From IMG/VR virus record IMGVR_UViG_3300025168_000110, positions 1-54,755 of that record: a DNA stretch of 54,755 bases, one strand, 5' to 3'. Below the pieces are notes generated by a model that saw only the letters and a program-made list of their open reading frames with translations, searched no databases and had not been told where the DNA came from. The stretch comes from a virus. The translations under genes and the position numbers were made by a program. Positions 1 to 7,762 of the stretch are shown here, piece after piece. The number at the start of each line of letters is the position of its first letter. Position 1 is the stretch's first letter.

Positions 1-1
1 A

Positions 2-700
2 AGTTGGTTTTATTCTCATGCAGAAACTAAACAAAGAGTATTAGAACGCTTATGTAATTTAATGAAAGTTGCTTGGGCTGAAGGTAAAAAAGCTGGAATG
101 ATATTAGGAGATGGCGCTTATAAATTCCTTAGCGTTATGCCAGATATTGCTTTACAGGATTTTGGTATCTATGTGGGTGATAGCGGTAAAGACGATTCTA
201 TGAAGCAGGTAGTACAGCAAATGGCTCAAGCATCGTTACAGTCTGGAAGTATTGATTTACTAGGCGTAATTAAAGTTATGAAAGCTGATACTATGACAGA
301 AGCAGAAAAAGTGTTAGAACAAGGAATGGACGAAATGAAAAAACAACAACAAGCTGCTATGGAACAACAAATGCAAGCTCAACAGGCTGCCGCGCAACAA
401 GAGCAACAAAAATTTGAACAAGAGGCTCAGTTGAAACAAATGGATAATGAAGCAAAAATGAAAATAGCAGAAATGAATAATCAAACTAAAATGCAAATTG
501 CAGAAATGCAAGCAGATACAAATAGAGATATTAATGATGCTAAACAAATTAATGATAAAACTAATAAAGCTGCTGATATGTATATATCAGAAGAAGATAA
601 AGATAAAGAATCAAAAGATAAAAAAGATAGTGGTGCGTTAAAAAGAAGTAGTACAACGTCATCACAAGAGCAACTAATGAAGGCTGCTCAGAAAATATAA
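2..700 (+). CDS. Portal protein, C-terminal part (5' end outside window)
   Basis: The frame is open from the left edge, so the ATG at 62 is probably internal and the gene starts outside the window. Portal proteins form the dodecameric ring through which DNA is packaged and ejected. The visible part has a globular segment, then a long Gln/Met/Lys-rich helical tail (about residues 95-165 counted from the ATG at 62, with repeated Q-Q-x-x-A and K-M-x-I-A-E-M units) typical of coiled coils, and ends in a Lys/Ser-rich stretch. The call rests on position immediately before a scaffold-like and a major capsid gene, and on resemblance of the helical, Gln-rich end to portal C-termini of crAss-like and related podoviruses. 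The diagnostic portal core is not in the window, so another head protein remains possible. Confidence 0.6.
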   Translation, partial: SWFYSHAETKQRVLERLCNLMKVAWAEGKKAGMILGDGAYKFLSVMPDIALQDFGIYVGDSGKDDSMKQVVQQMAQASLQSGSIDLLGVIKVMKADTMTEAEKVLEQGMDEMKKQQQAAMEQQMQAQQAAAQQEQQKFEQEAQLKQMDNEAKMKIAEMNNQTKMQIAEMQADTNRDINDAKQINDKTNKAADMYISEEDKDKESKDKKDSGALKRSSTTSSQEQLMKAAQKI

Positions 701-709
701 TATTTTTTG

Positions 710-717
710 TATCTTTG
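710..717 (+). promoter_or_regulatory. Bacteroidota-type -7 element TATCTTTG
   Basis: TATCTTTG matches the Bacteroidota -7 consensus TAnnTTTG exactly and sits in the short gap before the scaffold-like gene (ATG at 749). No good TTTG -33 element is seen 19-21 bases upstream, where the portal coding end lies. The start would fall near 722, giving a leader of about 27 bases. Confidence 0.5.
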
Positions 718-720
718 CAA

Positions 721-748
721 ACAGGGAAATAATTAAAAAAAAGAAAAC
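721..748 (+). promoter_or_regulatory. Repeated A-rich leader ahead of scaffold-like gene
   Basis: ACAGGGA followed by AATTAAAAAAAAGAAAA directly precedes the ATG at 749. Nearly the same block, with AATT at the identical distance of 18 bases from the start codon, precedes the gene at 4149. No Shine-Dalgarno is present; A-rich leaders are usual for translation in Bacteroidota. It may be a shared translation enhancer or part of a phage promoter. Confidence 0.45.
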
Positions 749-1738
749 ATGTCAAAAGAAGAATCAAAATTAGTTGATGAGGTTATAGATAACCCATCAG
801 GAGAAGAAAAAATTGCAGAAGGTGAGTTTAACCCATTAGCATTTGTAGATGATGTATACGGATCTAATACAAAAGACAGCTCAGAGGATACTGGAGAGGT
901 ATCTAAAGAAGATGAAGATGGGTGGTCATGGGAAGAAGACCAAAAAGCAAAAGAGACAGAAGAAGTTGTAGAAGAAGAAGAGGAAGAGTATGATTGGGAG
1001 AATACTACCAAAGAGTCCACTGAAGAATCTACAGAAGAAGAAAAATTAAATTGGGAAAAAGTTGGTAAAGAATTAGGTATAGAAATTAATTCTAAAGAAG
1101 ACCTTGTTAATGCTATGAACTCTATGCAAAAAGAGTCTAGGCCTGTTCAGGAAGACAACCAAGTATCTCAATTAAGAGGGTATCTTAAGTTAAGCGATAG
1201 AGATTTAGTTGCTGAAGAGTTAAGACATGATGGTATTGAGGAGCATGAATTAGAAGAGTCTATTGATAAATTAGAAGACTCAGGAATGCTTAAGATGAAA
1301 GCTAAAAGTGTTAGGCGAGTTTTAAATCAAGCTATTGACCAACATAACGACAAAACAAAAAAAGAAAAAGCTAATGCAGAAATTCAGAAAAAAGAATCTG
1401 TTGCAAAAGCAAAAGAAGGATTAAAAACTCAGATTAAAGAAATGAATGAGTTTATGGGAGGAAAGGTTACAAAAAAACAGAAGGAGGAAATATATCGTTT
1501 TGCTACAGGTGATATGATGAATGAAATATGGAAAGATCACGCCAATGTTGCGGATGTTGCTATGTTTATGTTGTATCGCGAGCAAATAGAGAAAATTCTT
1601 CGTTCTCAAGGATTGGCAGACGGCAAAGCCGCTATCATGGATAGTATAGTCTCACCAAGCCTTAACACTGGAAAGAATAAATCTAACTTCAAAGTGGAGT
1701 CAGGTACGTTTGATCCAAAAGCGTTCATGAACGAGTAA
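749..1738 (+). CDS. Acidic scaffolding-like head protein
   Basis: A 329-aa, strongly charged protein. The first ~110 residues are very acidic with Glu runs and repeated W-E/D-W-E/N units. The middle and C-terminal parts are Lys/Glu-rich and predicted helical, and the end (about residues 310-329) is less charged and contains FDPKAFMNE. Scaffolding proteins that shape the procapsid are typically acidic, helical, and encoded between portal and capsid genes, which is where this gene lies. No protease motif was seen. The function is inferred from composition and position, not from a family match. Confidence 0.6.
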   Translation: MSKEESKLVDEVIDNPSGEEKIAEGEFNPLAFVDDVYGSNTKDSSEDTGEVSKEDEDGWSWEEDQKAKETEEVVEEEEEEYDWENTTKESTEESTEEEKLNWEKVGKELGIEINSKEDLVNAMNSMQKESRPVQEDNQVSQLRGYLKLSDRDLVAEELRHDGIEEHELEESIDKLEDSGMLKMKAKSVRRVLNQAIDQHNDKTKKEKANAEIQKKESVAKAKEGLKTQIKEMNEFMGGKVTKKQKEEIYRFATGDMMNEIWKDHANVADVAMFMLYREQIEKILRSQGLADGKAAIMDSIVSPSLNTGKNKSNFKVESGTFDPKAFMNE

Positions 1739-1822
1739 GTCTAATTAAGTAAGTCAAAGACTACTAGGTTGAAAGTTAATTGAGCAAAAAAAATGTTTAA
1801 TTAATAAAAAAAAATTTAAAAA

Positions 1823-3325
1823 ATGGCAACAACAAGTACGGGTACGTATGGAAGAGGAACAACTGCTGCGAATGCACTTAACGCAAATTTGTTACAACAT
1901 CCAGAAATTGCTAAAACTTTAATATCTCTTTACCCAAGATATTCTATGACATATCTTCTTGAAAAAACTAGAAGACATGCTGCTGAAAAAGTTTTAGGAG
2001 ACAGTTCTTACGAATGGAAAGTAATGAATCGTCTAAACAAAAAAACTATAATTAAAACACACGGTACACCTGCTGGTGGATCTGGTGGTGCGTCTGCTGC
2101 TGCTGGCGTTAACATTGTAGATTTAATATTTACACCAACAAATGGTGGAACTGCTGAATCTCAATTTAATTTATACGATGTAGTTAGATTCCCATCTGGA
2201 GCTACTGGGCTAGTTATTGCAGGTCCTGATGCTGATCATAAATATACAATTGAAGCTATCACAGATGTAACTGCTGCTGATAATACTGCAAATTCTGTAG
2301 TTGGTAGAATTGGTTCTGCATTCCCTGCTGGTTCTGCTGGATCTGATGTAGGAGAGAACAATGCTTACCCAGATACTTACAAGAACTGGATGACAATCAA
2401 CAGAAAGAAATGTACAATCACTGGTAAAGATGCCACTGATGTTTCTTGGGTTGAAAACAATGGTCAAAAATTATGGTACTTTACTAAAGAGAACCACATG
2501 ATGGATCAATTCATGTATGAGCAAGAATTACAAAGATGGTACGGACAAACGTCTGTAGCAACTGCTGCAACTAACTACTCTGCAACTAACACTGATATCA
2601 TTTCTGGTATTGCTGCTGGTACTTATGCTGATGGTTCTGCAAGAGCTTTATCTACAACTACTGATGGATCATTCACAATTGGTGATGGTGTATTAGCACA
2701 GATTGACGGTTCTAATCAAGCTACATATGCTGCTGGAACATTAACTGAAGATATTATCACTGAGTTTATTGGTAAGATCTCTTTAAATGCTCAAAATGCT
2801 GAAGGTAACGAATGGGTGGTTTTCACTGGTACTGAAGGACGTATTGCGTTCCACAGAGCTATGAAAGACTTAATCGTTGCTCCTTCTGGTGCTATGACTG
2901 GAGGTTCTATGAAAGACATCAAAGCTGGTTCTGATGTATCTTTAGGTGGAAACTTCACATCTTACCATGCATTAGGAAACAAGATCACTATCGCTTACTG
3001 TCCAGTATTTGATGATGCTCATGTTCACGGTGCTTCAGGTGGTACTAATTCATTTGGTGATACTAGATTAAAAGAATCTATGAAGATGGTGTTTATGGAT
3101 TTTGGTACAACTTCTAGCGTTGCTAACGTAGAGTTAATCACTAAAGGTGCTGCTGGAATTAATCGTTCATTAGTTAAGAAATATGTTGGAGGTATGGTAA
3201 ACCCTTACGATACTAAAGGTATGTTAGCTGCTAATGGTGATGACAGATTCCAATGTCACGCATTATCTGAGTCAGGAATTGTTGTTAGAAACCCACTTTC
3301 TTGTGGAGTTCTTTCTGCTGCCTAA
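1823..3325 (+). CDS. Major capsid protein
   Basis: A 500-aa protein in the classic position after portal and scaffold genes. It starts MATTSTGTYGRGTTAANAL, then a helical segment with YPRYSMTYLLEKTRRHAAEK, followed by long Gly/Ala/Thr-rich beta segments, as in HK97-fold capsid proteins of crAss-like phages. The C-terminal part contains aromatic and Gly-rich strands (NFTSYHALGNKITIAYCPVF) like an HK97 P-domain. Codon use is noticeably more selective (GCT, GGT) than in neighbours, which fits a highly expressed virion protein. The start has an A-rich leader and no Shine-Dalgarno. A GC-rich hairpin follows the stop. Assignment is by position, size and composition. Confidence 0.75.
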   Translation: MATTSTGTYGRGTTAANALNANLLQHPEIAKTLISLYPRYSMTYLLEKTRRHAAEKVLGDSSYEWKVMNRLNKKTIIKTHGTPAGGSGGASAAAGVNIVDLIFTPTNGGTAESQFNLYDVVRFPSGATGLVIAGPDADHKYTIEAITDVTAADNTANSVVGRIGSAFPAGSAGSDVGENNAYPDTYKNWMTINRKKCTITGKDATDVSWVENNGQKLWYFTKENHMMDQFMYEQELQRWYGQTSVATAATNYSATNTDIISGIAAGTYADGSARALSTTTDGSFTIGDGVLAQIDGSNQATYAAGTLTEDIITEFIGKISLNAQNAEGNEWVVFTGTEGRIAFHRAMKDLIVAPSGAMTGGSMKDIKAGSDVSLGGNFTSYHALGNKITIAYCPVFDDAHVHGASGGTNSFGDTRLKESMKMVFMDFGTTSSVANVELITKGAAGINRSLVKKYVGGMVNPYDTKGMLAANGDDRFQCHALSESGIVVRNPLSCGVLSAA

Positions 3326-3347
3326 TTCACAATATTAATTTGATGGA

Positions 3348-3365
3348 GGGAGGCTTCGGCCTCCC
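3348..3365 (+). terminator. GC-rich UUCG hairpin after capsid gene
   Basis: GGGAGGC-TTCG-GCCTCCC forms a perfect 7-bp stem with a UUCG tetraloop, 22 bases after the capsid stop codon. It is strongly GC-rich in an AT-rich genome. No T-run follows (AATATCGCC), so it may be a weak or partial terminator or an mRNA 3'-end stabiliser that raises capsid mRNA levels relative to downstream genes. Confidence 0.7.
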
Positions 3366-3391
3366 AATATCGCCTAAAAAAATAAAAAAAA

Positions 3392-3841
3392 ATGGCAAAT
3401 TATTTAGATTTATCAGGAAAGTCTTCTGCGCAAGGTCAAGGTAGACTTCCAAAATTAAGAGGGCAAATAGCTCCAACAAGTACATTAACATCAGATACAA
3501 CGCTTTATGATTATAATAGCGGTACTACTTATTTCTGTGATGGGTCAAGCGCAATTGACATAACACTACCTTCTGCAAAAGCAGGGTTAAATTTTAAATT
3601 TATAGCAACAGATACAACTGCTGATATAGATATTATTCAAGCTGCGGCTTCAGAAGATTTTATTGGCTTCATTTTAGATGGCGCTGGTACAAAAGATTCC
3701 GCTACAAGCTCTGATACAAAAATTGTTTTTGACACAAGTGGTGGTGCGTCTGCTGGAGATTATGTAAGTTTATCTTGTAATGGAACAAATTGGTTCGTTG
3801 AAGGAGCATGTAGTTCTGCTGCTGACGTAGTATTTGCATAG
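3392..3841 (+). CDS. Beta-rich head decoration/fibre-like protein
   Basis: A 149-aa Gly/Ser/Thr/Ala-rich protein directly after the major capsid gene. From about residue 30 it alternates short polar and hydrophobic strands (TSDTTLYDYNSGTTYFCDG, then ITLPSAKAGLNFKFIATDT), ending in NGTNWFVEGACSS. This pattern of strands, with a late Asn-x-Trp motif, is typical of small trimeric beta-structured decoration or head-fibre proteins in marine and Bacteroidota phages. There are no transmembrane segments or enzyme motifs. It is enclosed by two GC-rich hairpins, suggesting individually tuned expression. The family is inferred, and a minor capsid or cement protein is equally possible. Confidence 0.5.
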   Translation: MANYLDLSGKSSAQGQGRLPKLRGQIAPTSTLTSDTTLYDYNSGTTYFCDGSSAIDITLPSAKAGLNFKFIATDTTADIDIIQAAASEDFIGFILDGAGTKDSATSSDTKIVFDTSGGASAGDYVSLSCNGTNWFVEGACSSAADVVFA

Positions 3842-3860
3842 AAGTTAATTAATGGAAGAC

Positions 3861-3880
3861 GGAGGGGTTAATCCCCCTCC
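3861..3880 (+). terminator. GC-rich hairpin before host-type promoter
   Basis: GGAGGGG-TTAATC-CCCCTCC forms a 7-bp GC-rich stem with a 6-base loop in the gap after the decoration protein. It is followed by AAATTCC and then a TATATTTG promoter element, so it looks like a transcription boundary between two units. There is no clear T-run. Confidence 0.65.
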
Positions 3881-3888
3881 AAATTCCT

Positions 3889-3896
3889 TATATTTG
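3889..3896 (+). promoter_or_regulatory. -7 element TATATTTG, probable leaderless start
   Basis: A perfect TAnnTTTG match placed right behind the 3861-3880 hairpin. The start codon at 3901 begins only five bases after the motif (TTTGCAAAATG), so transcription would begin at or next to the ATG. The same arrangement is seen on the minus strand at 50366 (TTTGCAATATG). The -33 region is occupied by the hairpin and shows no TTTG. Confidence 0.5.
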
Positions 3897-3900
3897 CAAA

Positions 3901-4119
3901 ATGAAAACAATATTAGTAGTAAGAGACGGAAAGGTTGTTGAAATCAATCCAGATGAATTACAAGAAAGTAAAAGTAATATACTATTAAAAGAAGGATCAA
4001 AATTAAAATGGGGAGATAAAAACTATCAAGAAACTAGAATCTCTACTAATGAAAAAGGGCAAAGAAGAATATTTAAAGAGACTGCAAAAAAGTCTAAATA
4101 TTATATAAACAAAAAATAA
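3901..4119 (+). CDS. Small basic hypothetical protein
   Basis: 72 aa, Lys-rich. It begins MKTILVVRDGKVVEINPDEL, a beta-hairpin-like start, and ends in a basic tail (KKSKYYINKK). No family is recognised. It lies between the head decoration gene and the first of the connector-region genes, behind its own hairpin and host-type promoter, and is the likely first gene of a new transcript. The start is fixed by the promoter five bases upstream, which would make a leaderless mRNA. Confidence 0.6.
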   Translation: MKTILVVRDGKVVEINPDELQESKSNILLKEGSKLKWGDKNYQETRISTNEKGQRRIFKETAKKSKYYINKK

Positions 4120-4148
4120 CAGGGAGTATTAATTAAAAAAAAGAAAAA
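4119..4148 (+). promoter_or_regulatory. Second copy of the ACAGGGA / A-rich leader
   Basis: ACAGGGA at 4119-4125 and AATTAAAAAAAAGAAAA from 4131 precede the ATG at 4149. The AATT block lies 18 bases before the start codon, exactly as in the copy at 721-748. Here no TAnnTTTG element lies just upstream, so the conserved part may act in translation or be a phage-specific signal. Confidence 0.45.
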
Positions 4149-4913
4149 ATGGCACACCTAATTTATGTAAAATCAAAACAACCGAAGAAGTTTAGCTATT
4201 GTAAGTTCGGTGCTTACACAAGAAAAAATGGAAAGAAATCTGTATTATTAAATCCAGACGATCTTCCTGTAGATGGATGGGAGATGTACGATCCATTAAC
4301 TACATTAGATATTGACAATCAGTATGACAGAAGAATTTATGATTTTCTTTTAGAGCATCCTTTTATGACAAGCGGGAAAACATATGAAATGATTGATACT
4401 AAAGCAAATGTAGAAAAGCAAGCTGCTAATATCTTAGAGTCTGCTGAAGCTGTTCAAGTGGCTATATCTATTAAAGACAATGAATTAAATGATTTAAAGA
4501 AATTATTTGGTATTGGTGATGGATTTGAAGATAAAATCGTTAGAGCTAAGTTAATTCAAATGGCTGGAGCAGCTCCTACTAAGTTTATTGAAATTTATAA
4601 TGATGCTGATAAGTCTTATAAAGTATTTTTAAAGAATGCTTTAGAGAAGAAAATTATCCAAAAAGTTAATGATGTATGGAAGCACGGTAATTATACGTTA
4701 GGTATTTCTGATGGACACGCTATTCAATGGCTGAAAGAAAATCCAGACATCTATGCTGCAATGAAGAATCAAGTTAGAAACGGAATTAAAAAGACCGAAG
4801 AAGTTAAAACTAATACATCTGACATGGTAGCTAGTTCTGGTATTCAAGAATTAGAAAGAAAGATAGAGTCTGATAATAACAAAAAATGGTTTGATAGATC
4901 TAAAAATAAATAG
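4149..4913 (+). CDS. Hypothetical structural protein of the head-neck block
   Basis: 254 aa with no recognised domain. The N-terminus (MAHLIYVKSKQPKKFSYCKF) looks beta-rich. The middle (about residues 95-190) is predicted helical and charged, with KDNELNDLKKLFGIGDG and WLKENPDIYAAMKNQ. The Lys-rich C-terminus ends in KKWFDRSKNK. It sits between the capsid/decoration genes and the connector genes, four bases before the next gene. In crAss-like phages this interval holds small head-completion and auxiliary capsid proteins, so such a role is likely but unproven. It shares an A-rich leader with the scaffold-like gene, which may mean co-ordinated expression. Confidence 0.55.
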   Translation: MAHLIYVKSKQPKKFSYCKFGAYTRKNGKKSVLLNPDDLPVDGWEMYDPLTTLDIDNQYDRRIYDFLLEHPFMTSGKTYEMIDTKANVEKQAANILESAEAVQVAISIKDNELNDLKKLFGIGDGFEDKIVRAKLIQMAGAAPTKFIEIYNDADKSYKVFLKNALEKKIIQKVNDVWKHGNYTLGISDGHAIQWLKENPDIYAAMKNQVRNGIKKTEEVKTNTSDMVASSGIQELERKIESDNNKKWFDRSKNK

Positions 4914-4916
4914 TAA

Positions 4917-5687
4917 ATGAATTTAACCGAAGCGCATAATATGATGGATTTACTCTTAGATGAGTCAAATGCTCCATATTTTACAACTGAAGAAAAAGAT
5001 AAATTCTTAAATCTAGCTATATCTGATTTTATTAATGGGCATTATCAAAAGATGACAGCTGATGAAGATTCTAGAAGAGCATTGTCTGGCTGTATTGACT
5101 GGAATAGTTTTAGTATTTCTAAAGCAGTAATAATTGCTGGTACTGCTATTCATCAATCTAGTTATCCAGCATTATCAGGAGTGTATGACGACACTACTGC
5201 TACTGACACAAAAGGTTATTTTGTATATGGAAATCAATATGTGTTACCAAAACAACATTTATATGTATTATCTTTAGGGGTGAGTCATTATAACAAAGAT
5301 GAGGTTATAAATCCTAGTGACGGTACAGTCTATTCAGGAGTTACAGAAGATGATATAATTGTTAGCCCCACTGTTTCTGCAAAAAATAAATCTACTAGAG
5401 AGTATTATGAACATGCTTACACTCCAGATCCTTTTAATAAAGCTAGTGAAGATGCTCCATATTGGTCTTATATAGAAAATAGAATTGTAATTGGTGGGGG
5501 TGGTAGTTCTATAAGATATATAAATATGCAAGTGATAACATTACCTACAGTAGAGCAAGCATTTTCTGAAAGTACTTATGATAGTTCAACAGCTCCAGTA
5601 CGACTAGCATTTGCAGAGCATTATCAAAAACAAATAATACAAAGCGCTATTATTAAAATGTCGTCACATATAGATCTTCATAATTAG
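4917..5687 (+). CDS. Neck/ring (head-tail connector) protein candidate
   Basis: 256 aa. The N-terminus (MNLTEAHNMMDLLLDESNAP, then TTEEKDKFLNLAISDFINGH) is a pair of helices typical of podoviral adaptor/ring proteins that bind under the portal. The centre (about residues 60-210) is Tyr/Ser/Thr-rich and beta-structured. The C-terminal helix LAFAEHYQKQIIQSAIIKMS resembles the closing helix of P22 gp4/T7 gp11-type connectors. It is followed by an inverted repeat and a new promoter. The ring-protein call rests on the helix-beta-helix pattern and its place among similar genes at 5841 and 7763. Confidence 0.5.
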   Translation: MNLTEAHNMMDLLLDESNAPYFTTEEKDKFLNLAISDFINGHYQKMTADEDSRRALSGCIDWNSFSISKAVIIAGTAIHQSSYPALSGVYDDTTATDTKGYFVYGNQYVLPKQHLYVLSLGVSHYNKDEVINPSDGTVYSGVTEDDIIVSPTVSAKNKSTREYYEHAYTPDPFNKASEDAPYWSYIENRIVIGGGGSSIRYINMQVITLPTVEQAFSESTYDSSTAPVRLAFAEHYQKQIIQSAIIKMSSHIDLHN

Positions 5688-5750
5688 GATATATAATATT
5701 GAAATATAAAACGCATTACACTGTAAAAGGATTTCTTTTGCTCCCTGCGT

Positions 5751-5792
5751 CAAAAATAGGTTGACACTAGAAATAGTTGATGCCTATTTTTG
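5751..5792 (+). terminator. 10-bp inverted repeat between connector genes
   Basis: CAAAAATAGG (5751-5760) and CCTATTTTTG (5783-5792) are perfect inverted copies separated by 22 bases. The right arm ends in a T-rich run, as in an intrinsic terminator, and overlaps the TTTG of the promoter at 5789-5819. It could be a terminator/promoter boundary or an operator controlling that promoter. The rest of the 153-base gap holds no gene that I can see. Confidence 0.55.
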
Positions 5793-5819
5793 TTTAATGG
5801 ATAATTTTGACTAATTTTG
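5789..5819 (+). promoter_or_regulatory. Complete Bacteroidota promoter TTTG-N19-TAATTTTG
   Basis: TTTG at 5789-5792, a 19-base spacer, and TAATTTTG at 5812-5819 match both elements of the Bacteroidota consensus. Transcription would start near 5825 and read the gene at 5841. This is one of two sites in the window with both elements at ideal spacing. Confidence 0.7.
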
Positions 5820-5840
5820 TAAACATCTAAATACTCTATA

Positions 5841-6911
5841 ATGATAACGGTAAACGAAATAGCTTATAACATTAAAAACATTGCATATGGAGGATCTACT
5901 TCTACAGAAAATAGTATTAGCCTAAAGCAAATAAAACACTGGATTAATTACCATAGGGCTAAACTTATTGCTGACAACATTGATAAAGGCATTACAAACA
6001 ATCAAGCTCTACAACAAAAAATGGCACTTACTGCTAGAAACTCAACATCTTCTACTATTAAAAACTTTTATGACGCATGGGACGCTAAAGATAAAGATTC
6101 GTCTTTGTCGGCTCCAGTAGTGTCTGGAGAGTGGTTATCTAATTTACCTAAAAATACTGCTGGAGATAGATTAAATGGAGAATGGTTAGTAAACTCATCC
6201 TTAACGCAAGGCGAAAATGGTTGGGTTGATGGGCAGCAAAGAAGTTATTATGGAGAAGAAATATCTTCTTCACAACTGCGAGGTGATTTTAGAAATTTTG
6301 GAGGACATAGCTTTTGGACGCCAAGACCAATTCAATTAAAAAACAATCAAGGAATTGTGTCGGTAAATGTTGAAAGATATGCTTACTTTCCTGATGATCC
6401 TGGAACATCAGACAATGAGCAGGGGGGCGGGTATGCTAAAAAGGGAATAACATTGTATGAAAAAGATCACAGTAGTTTTGACAATTTTAATAAATTTACA
6501 GACAACAGTCAACCATATTACTCACAAGAAACATCAAGAATAGATAGAGAATTTGATGGTCATGAGAATTATATAGCTATAAGACAGCTGCAAGCATCTC
6601 CTAATTATCACGCAGGCATAATTACACCGACTGCACAAAAAATATTTTGGAAATATAGAGGGGGTGCAAGTATGATACTAGAAAATCCTGCTGAGATTGA
6701 TATGATGTATGGGTGGTGGTGGGAAACTGAAACTAAATGGGATGATTCTAGTACTCCTTATCCTATACCTTTGGAGTATGTTAGTGATTTAATACAAAGA
6801 GTTATACAAGTAGAAATGCAAGCTGAATTAAAAACTAATCCAGATATAATAACAGATGGTTTAGACGATAACTTAAAACGACAAAGCGGTGGGGCACAAG
6901 TACAAAGATAA
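5841..6911 (+). CDS. Ring/tail-tube-like connector protein candidate
   Basis: 356 aa. It begins with MITVNEIAYNIKNIAYGG and then SLKQIKHWINYHRAKLIADN, the N-terminal helical module common to ring proteins of crAss-like and other Bacteroidota podoviruses (compare 4917 and 7763). The central ~200 residues are Gly/Ser/Trp-rich and probably beta. The C-terminal part contains AEIDMMYGWWWETETKWDD and a closing helix (VSDLIQRVIQVEMQAELKT). It has its own promoter and overlaps the next gene by 23 bases if the GTG start there is right. Function is inferred from architecture and place. Confidence 0.55.
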   Translation: MITVNEIAYNIKNIAYGGSTSTENSISLKQIKHWINYHRAKLIADNIDKGITNNQALQQKMALTARNSTSSTIKNFYDAWDAKDKDSSLSAPVVSGEWLSNLPKNTAGDRLNGEWLVNSSLTQGENGWVDGQQRSYYGEEISSSQLRGDFRNFGGHSFWTPRPIQLKNNQGIVSVNVERYAYFPDDPGTSDNEQGGGYAKKGITLYEKDHSSFDNFNKFTDNSQPYYSQETSRIDREFDGHENYIAIRQLQASPNYHAGIITPTAQKIFWKYRGGASMILENPAEIDMMYGWWWETETKWDDSSTPYPIPLEYVSDLIQRVIQVEMQAELKTNPDIITDGLDDNLKRQSGGAQVQR

Positions 6912-7281
6912 ATATACATCAATAAAAGACATTTACAAACTTGTTAAATTGATGATGACAAGAAATATAGATTATTCTTTATATTATAATATTATTAAAA
7001 AGTATTTTGAAATACTAATAAGAGATGTAGTAGAAAGGAATCGTAGAGTTTATTTACCTAACTCAATGGGGTATGTTTATCTTGACGAAAGGCCACATAA
7101 AAGAGCCTTTCATGTTAGAGTAGATAACGAGGCAACTAAAAAAGAAGGAAAAACAATAACAAAACAAATTCCTATTCTAGATGATTTTTATAAAAAGATT
7201 GTTTGGGTAGGGCCAGAAACATATAAATATTGTAAGTTTATGCCTCTAGGGCATTTTAGAAATAAAATAAATAAAAATTAA
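6889..7281 (+). CDS. HU/IHF-like protein of the structural block
   Basis: 130 aa from a GTG start that overlaps the previous gene. The first ATG would delete the N-terminal helix, so GTG is preferred but not certain. A helical N-terminal half (IDYSLYYNIIKKYFEILIRD) is followed by VVERNRRVYLPNSMGYVYL, which resembles the helix-turn-strand entry of HU/IHF subunits (helix, then G/N-R-x-V-x-L-P-G-x-G-x-F). The basic C-terminal half follows. crAss-like phages carry IHF-like genes in the same place between connector genes, where a role in DNA bending during packaging or in the virion has been suggested. The match is distant. Confidence 0.4.
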   Translation: MGHKYKDKYTSIKDIYKLVKLMMTRNIDYSLYYNIIKKYFEILIRDVVERNRRVYLPNSMGYVYLDERPHKRAFHVRVDNEATKKEGKTITKQIPILDDFYKKIVWVGPETYKYCKFMPLGHFRNKINKN

Positions 7282-7284
7282 AAA

Positions 7285-7752
7285 ATGGCAACAACTGTAA
7301 ACGCATCTACACTTACTGTAAAAATAACAGAAACTTTATCATTAGGAACTGACGCCTCTGGAACGGCAGACAATATGTCATTTGCACAAGAAAATTCCCA
7401 TGTGATATCAGGAGCTATCTTAAATGCATCAAAAAGAATAATTGAGCTTGAGAGTACTGCACTAACAGAAGTAGTTACTTTTCATGCTAGTTTAAACGCT
7501 GGAGGTCAATTTAAAAGAGGAGATGTTAAATACATTAGAATAACTAATCTTGATGATTCAGCTGTTCTTAAGGTGGGGTTAATAGGGGATAGTAGTGGGG
7601 CCTTCCAGTCAGTGGCAGCAAACACATCTATTATATTCACAGGTACTGAGTTAGAAGTGGGCGCTACATTTAGTTCTTTTGCTAATGCAGATTCAATTAA
7701 AGTAATAGGAGTAGCACAACAACAGGTAGAGGTTTTTGTAGCAACTACATAA
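7285..7752 (+). CDS. Beta-rich small structural protein
   Basis: 155 aa, Thr/Ala/Ser/Val-rich, with no charged coiled coil or membrane segment. The part KYIRITNLDDSAVLKVGLIG (about residues 92-111) matches the style of VYMRNLDDTNFLEVHTG in the protein at 39760 and CFVKNIDTDHAVEVMASE at 40180: a strand, an N-L/I-D turn, then a strand. The three may be distant relatives of one virion beta-sandwich family. The gene lies between the HU/IHF-like gene and a ring protein candidate. Its role is probably a minor head or neck component. Confidence 0.5.
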   Translation: MATTVNASTLTVKITETLSLGTDASGTADNMSFAQENSHVISGAILNASKRIIELESTALTEVVTFHASLNAGGQFKRGDVKYIRITNLDDSAVLKVGLIGDSSGAFQSVAANTSIIFTGTELEVGATFSSFANADSIKVIGVAQQQVEVFVATT

Positions 7753-7762
7753 AAAATATATT

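Noticed and set aside
561-1020. Minus-strand frames across the portal end and scaffold-like gene
   Set aside because: Low-complexity Ser/Phe/Leu-rich translations complementary to Glu/Lys-rich coding sequence; shadows.
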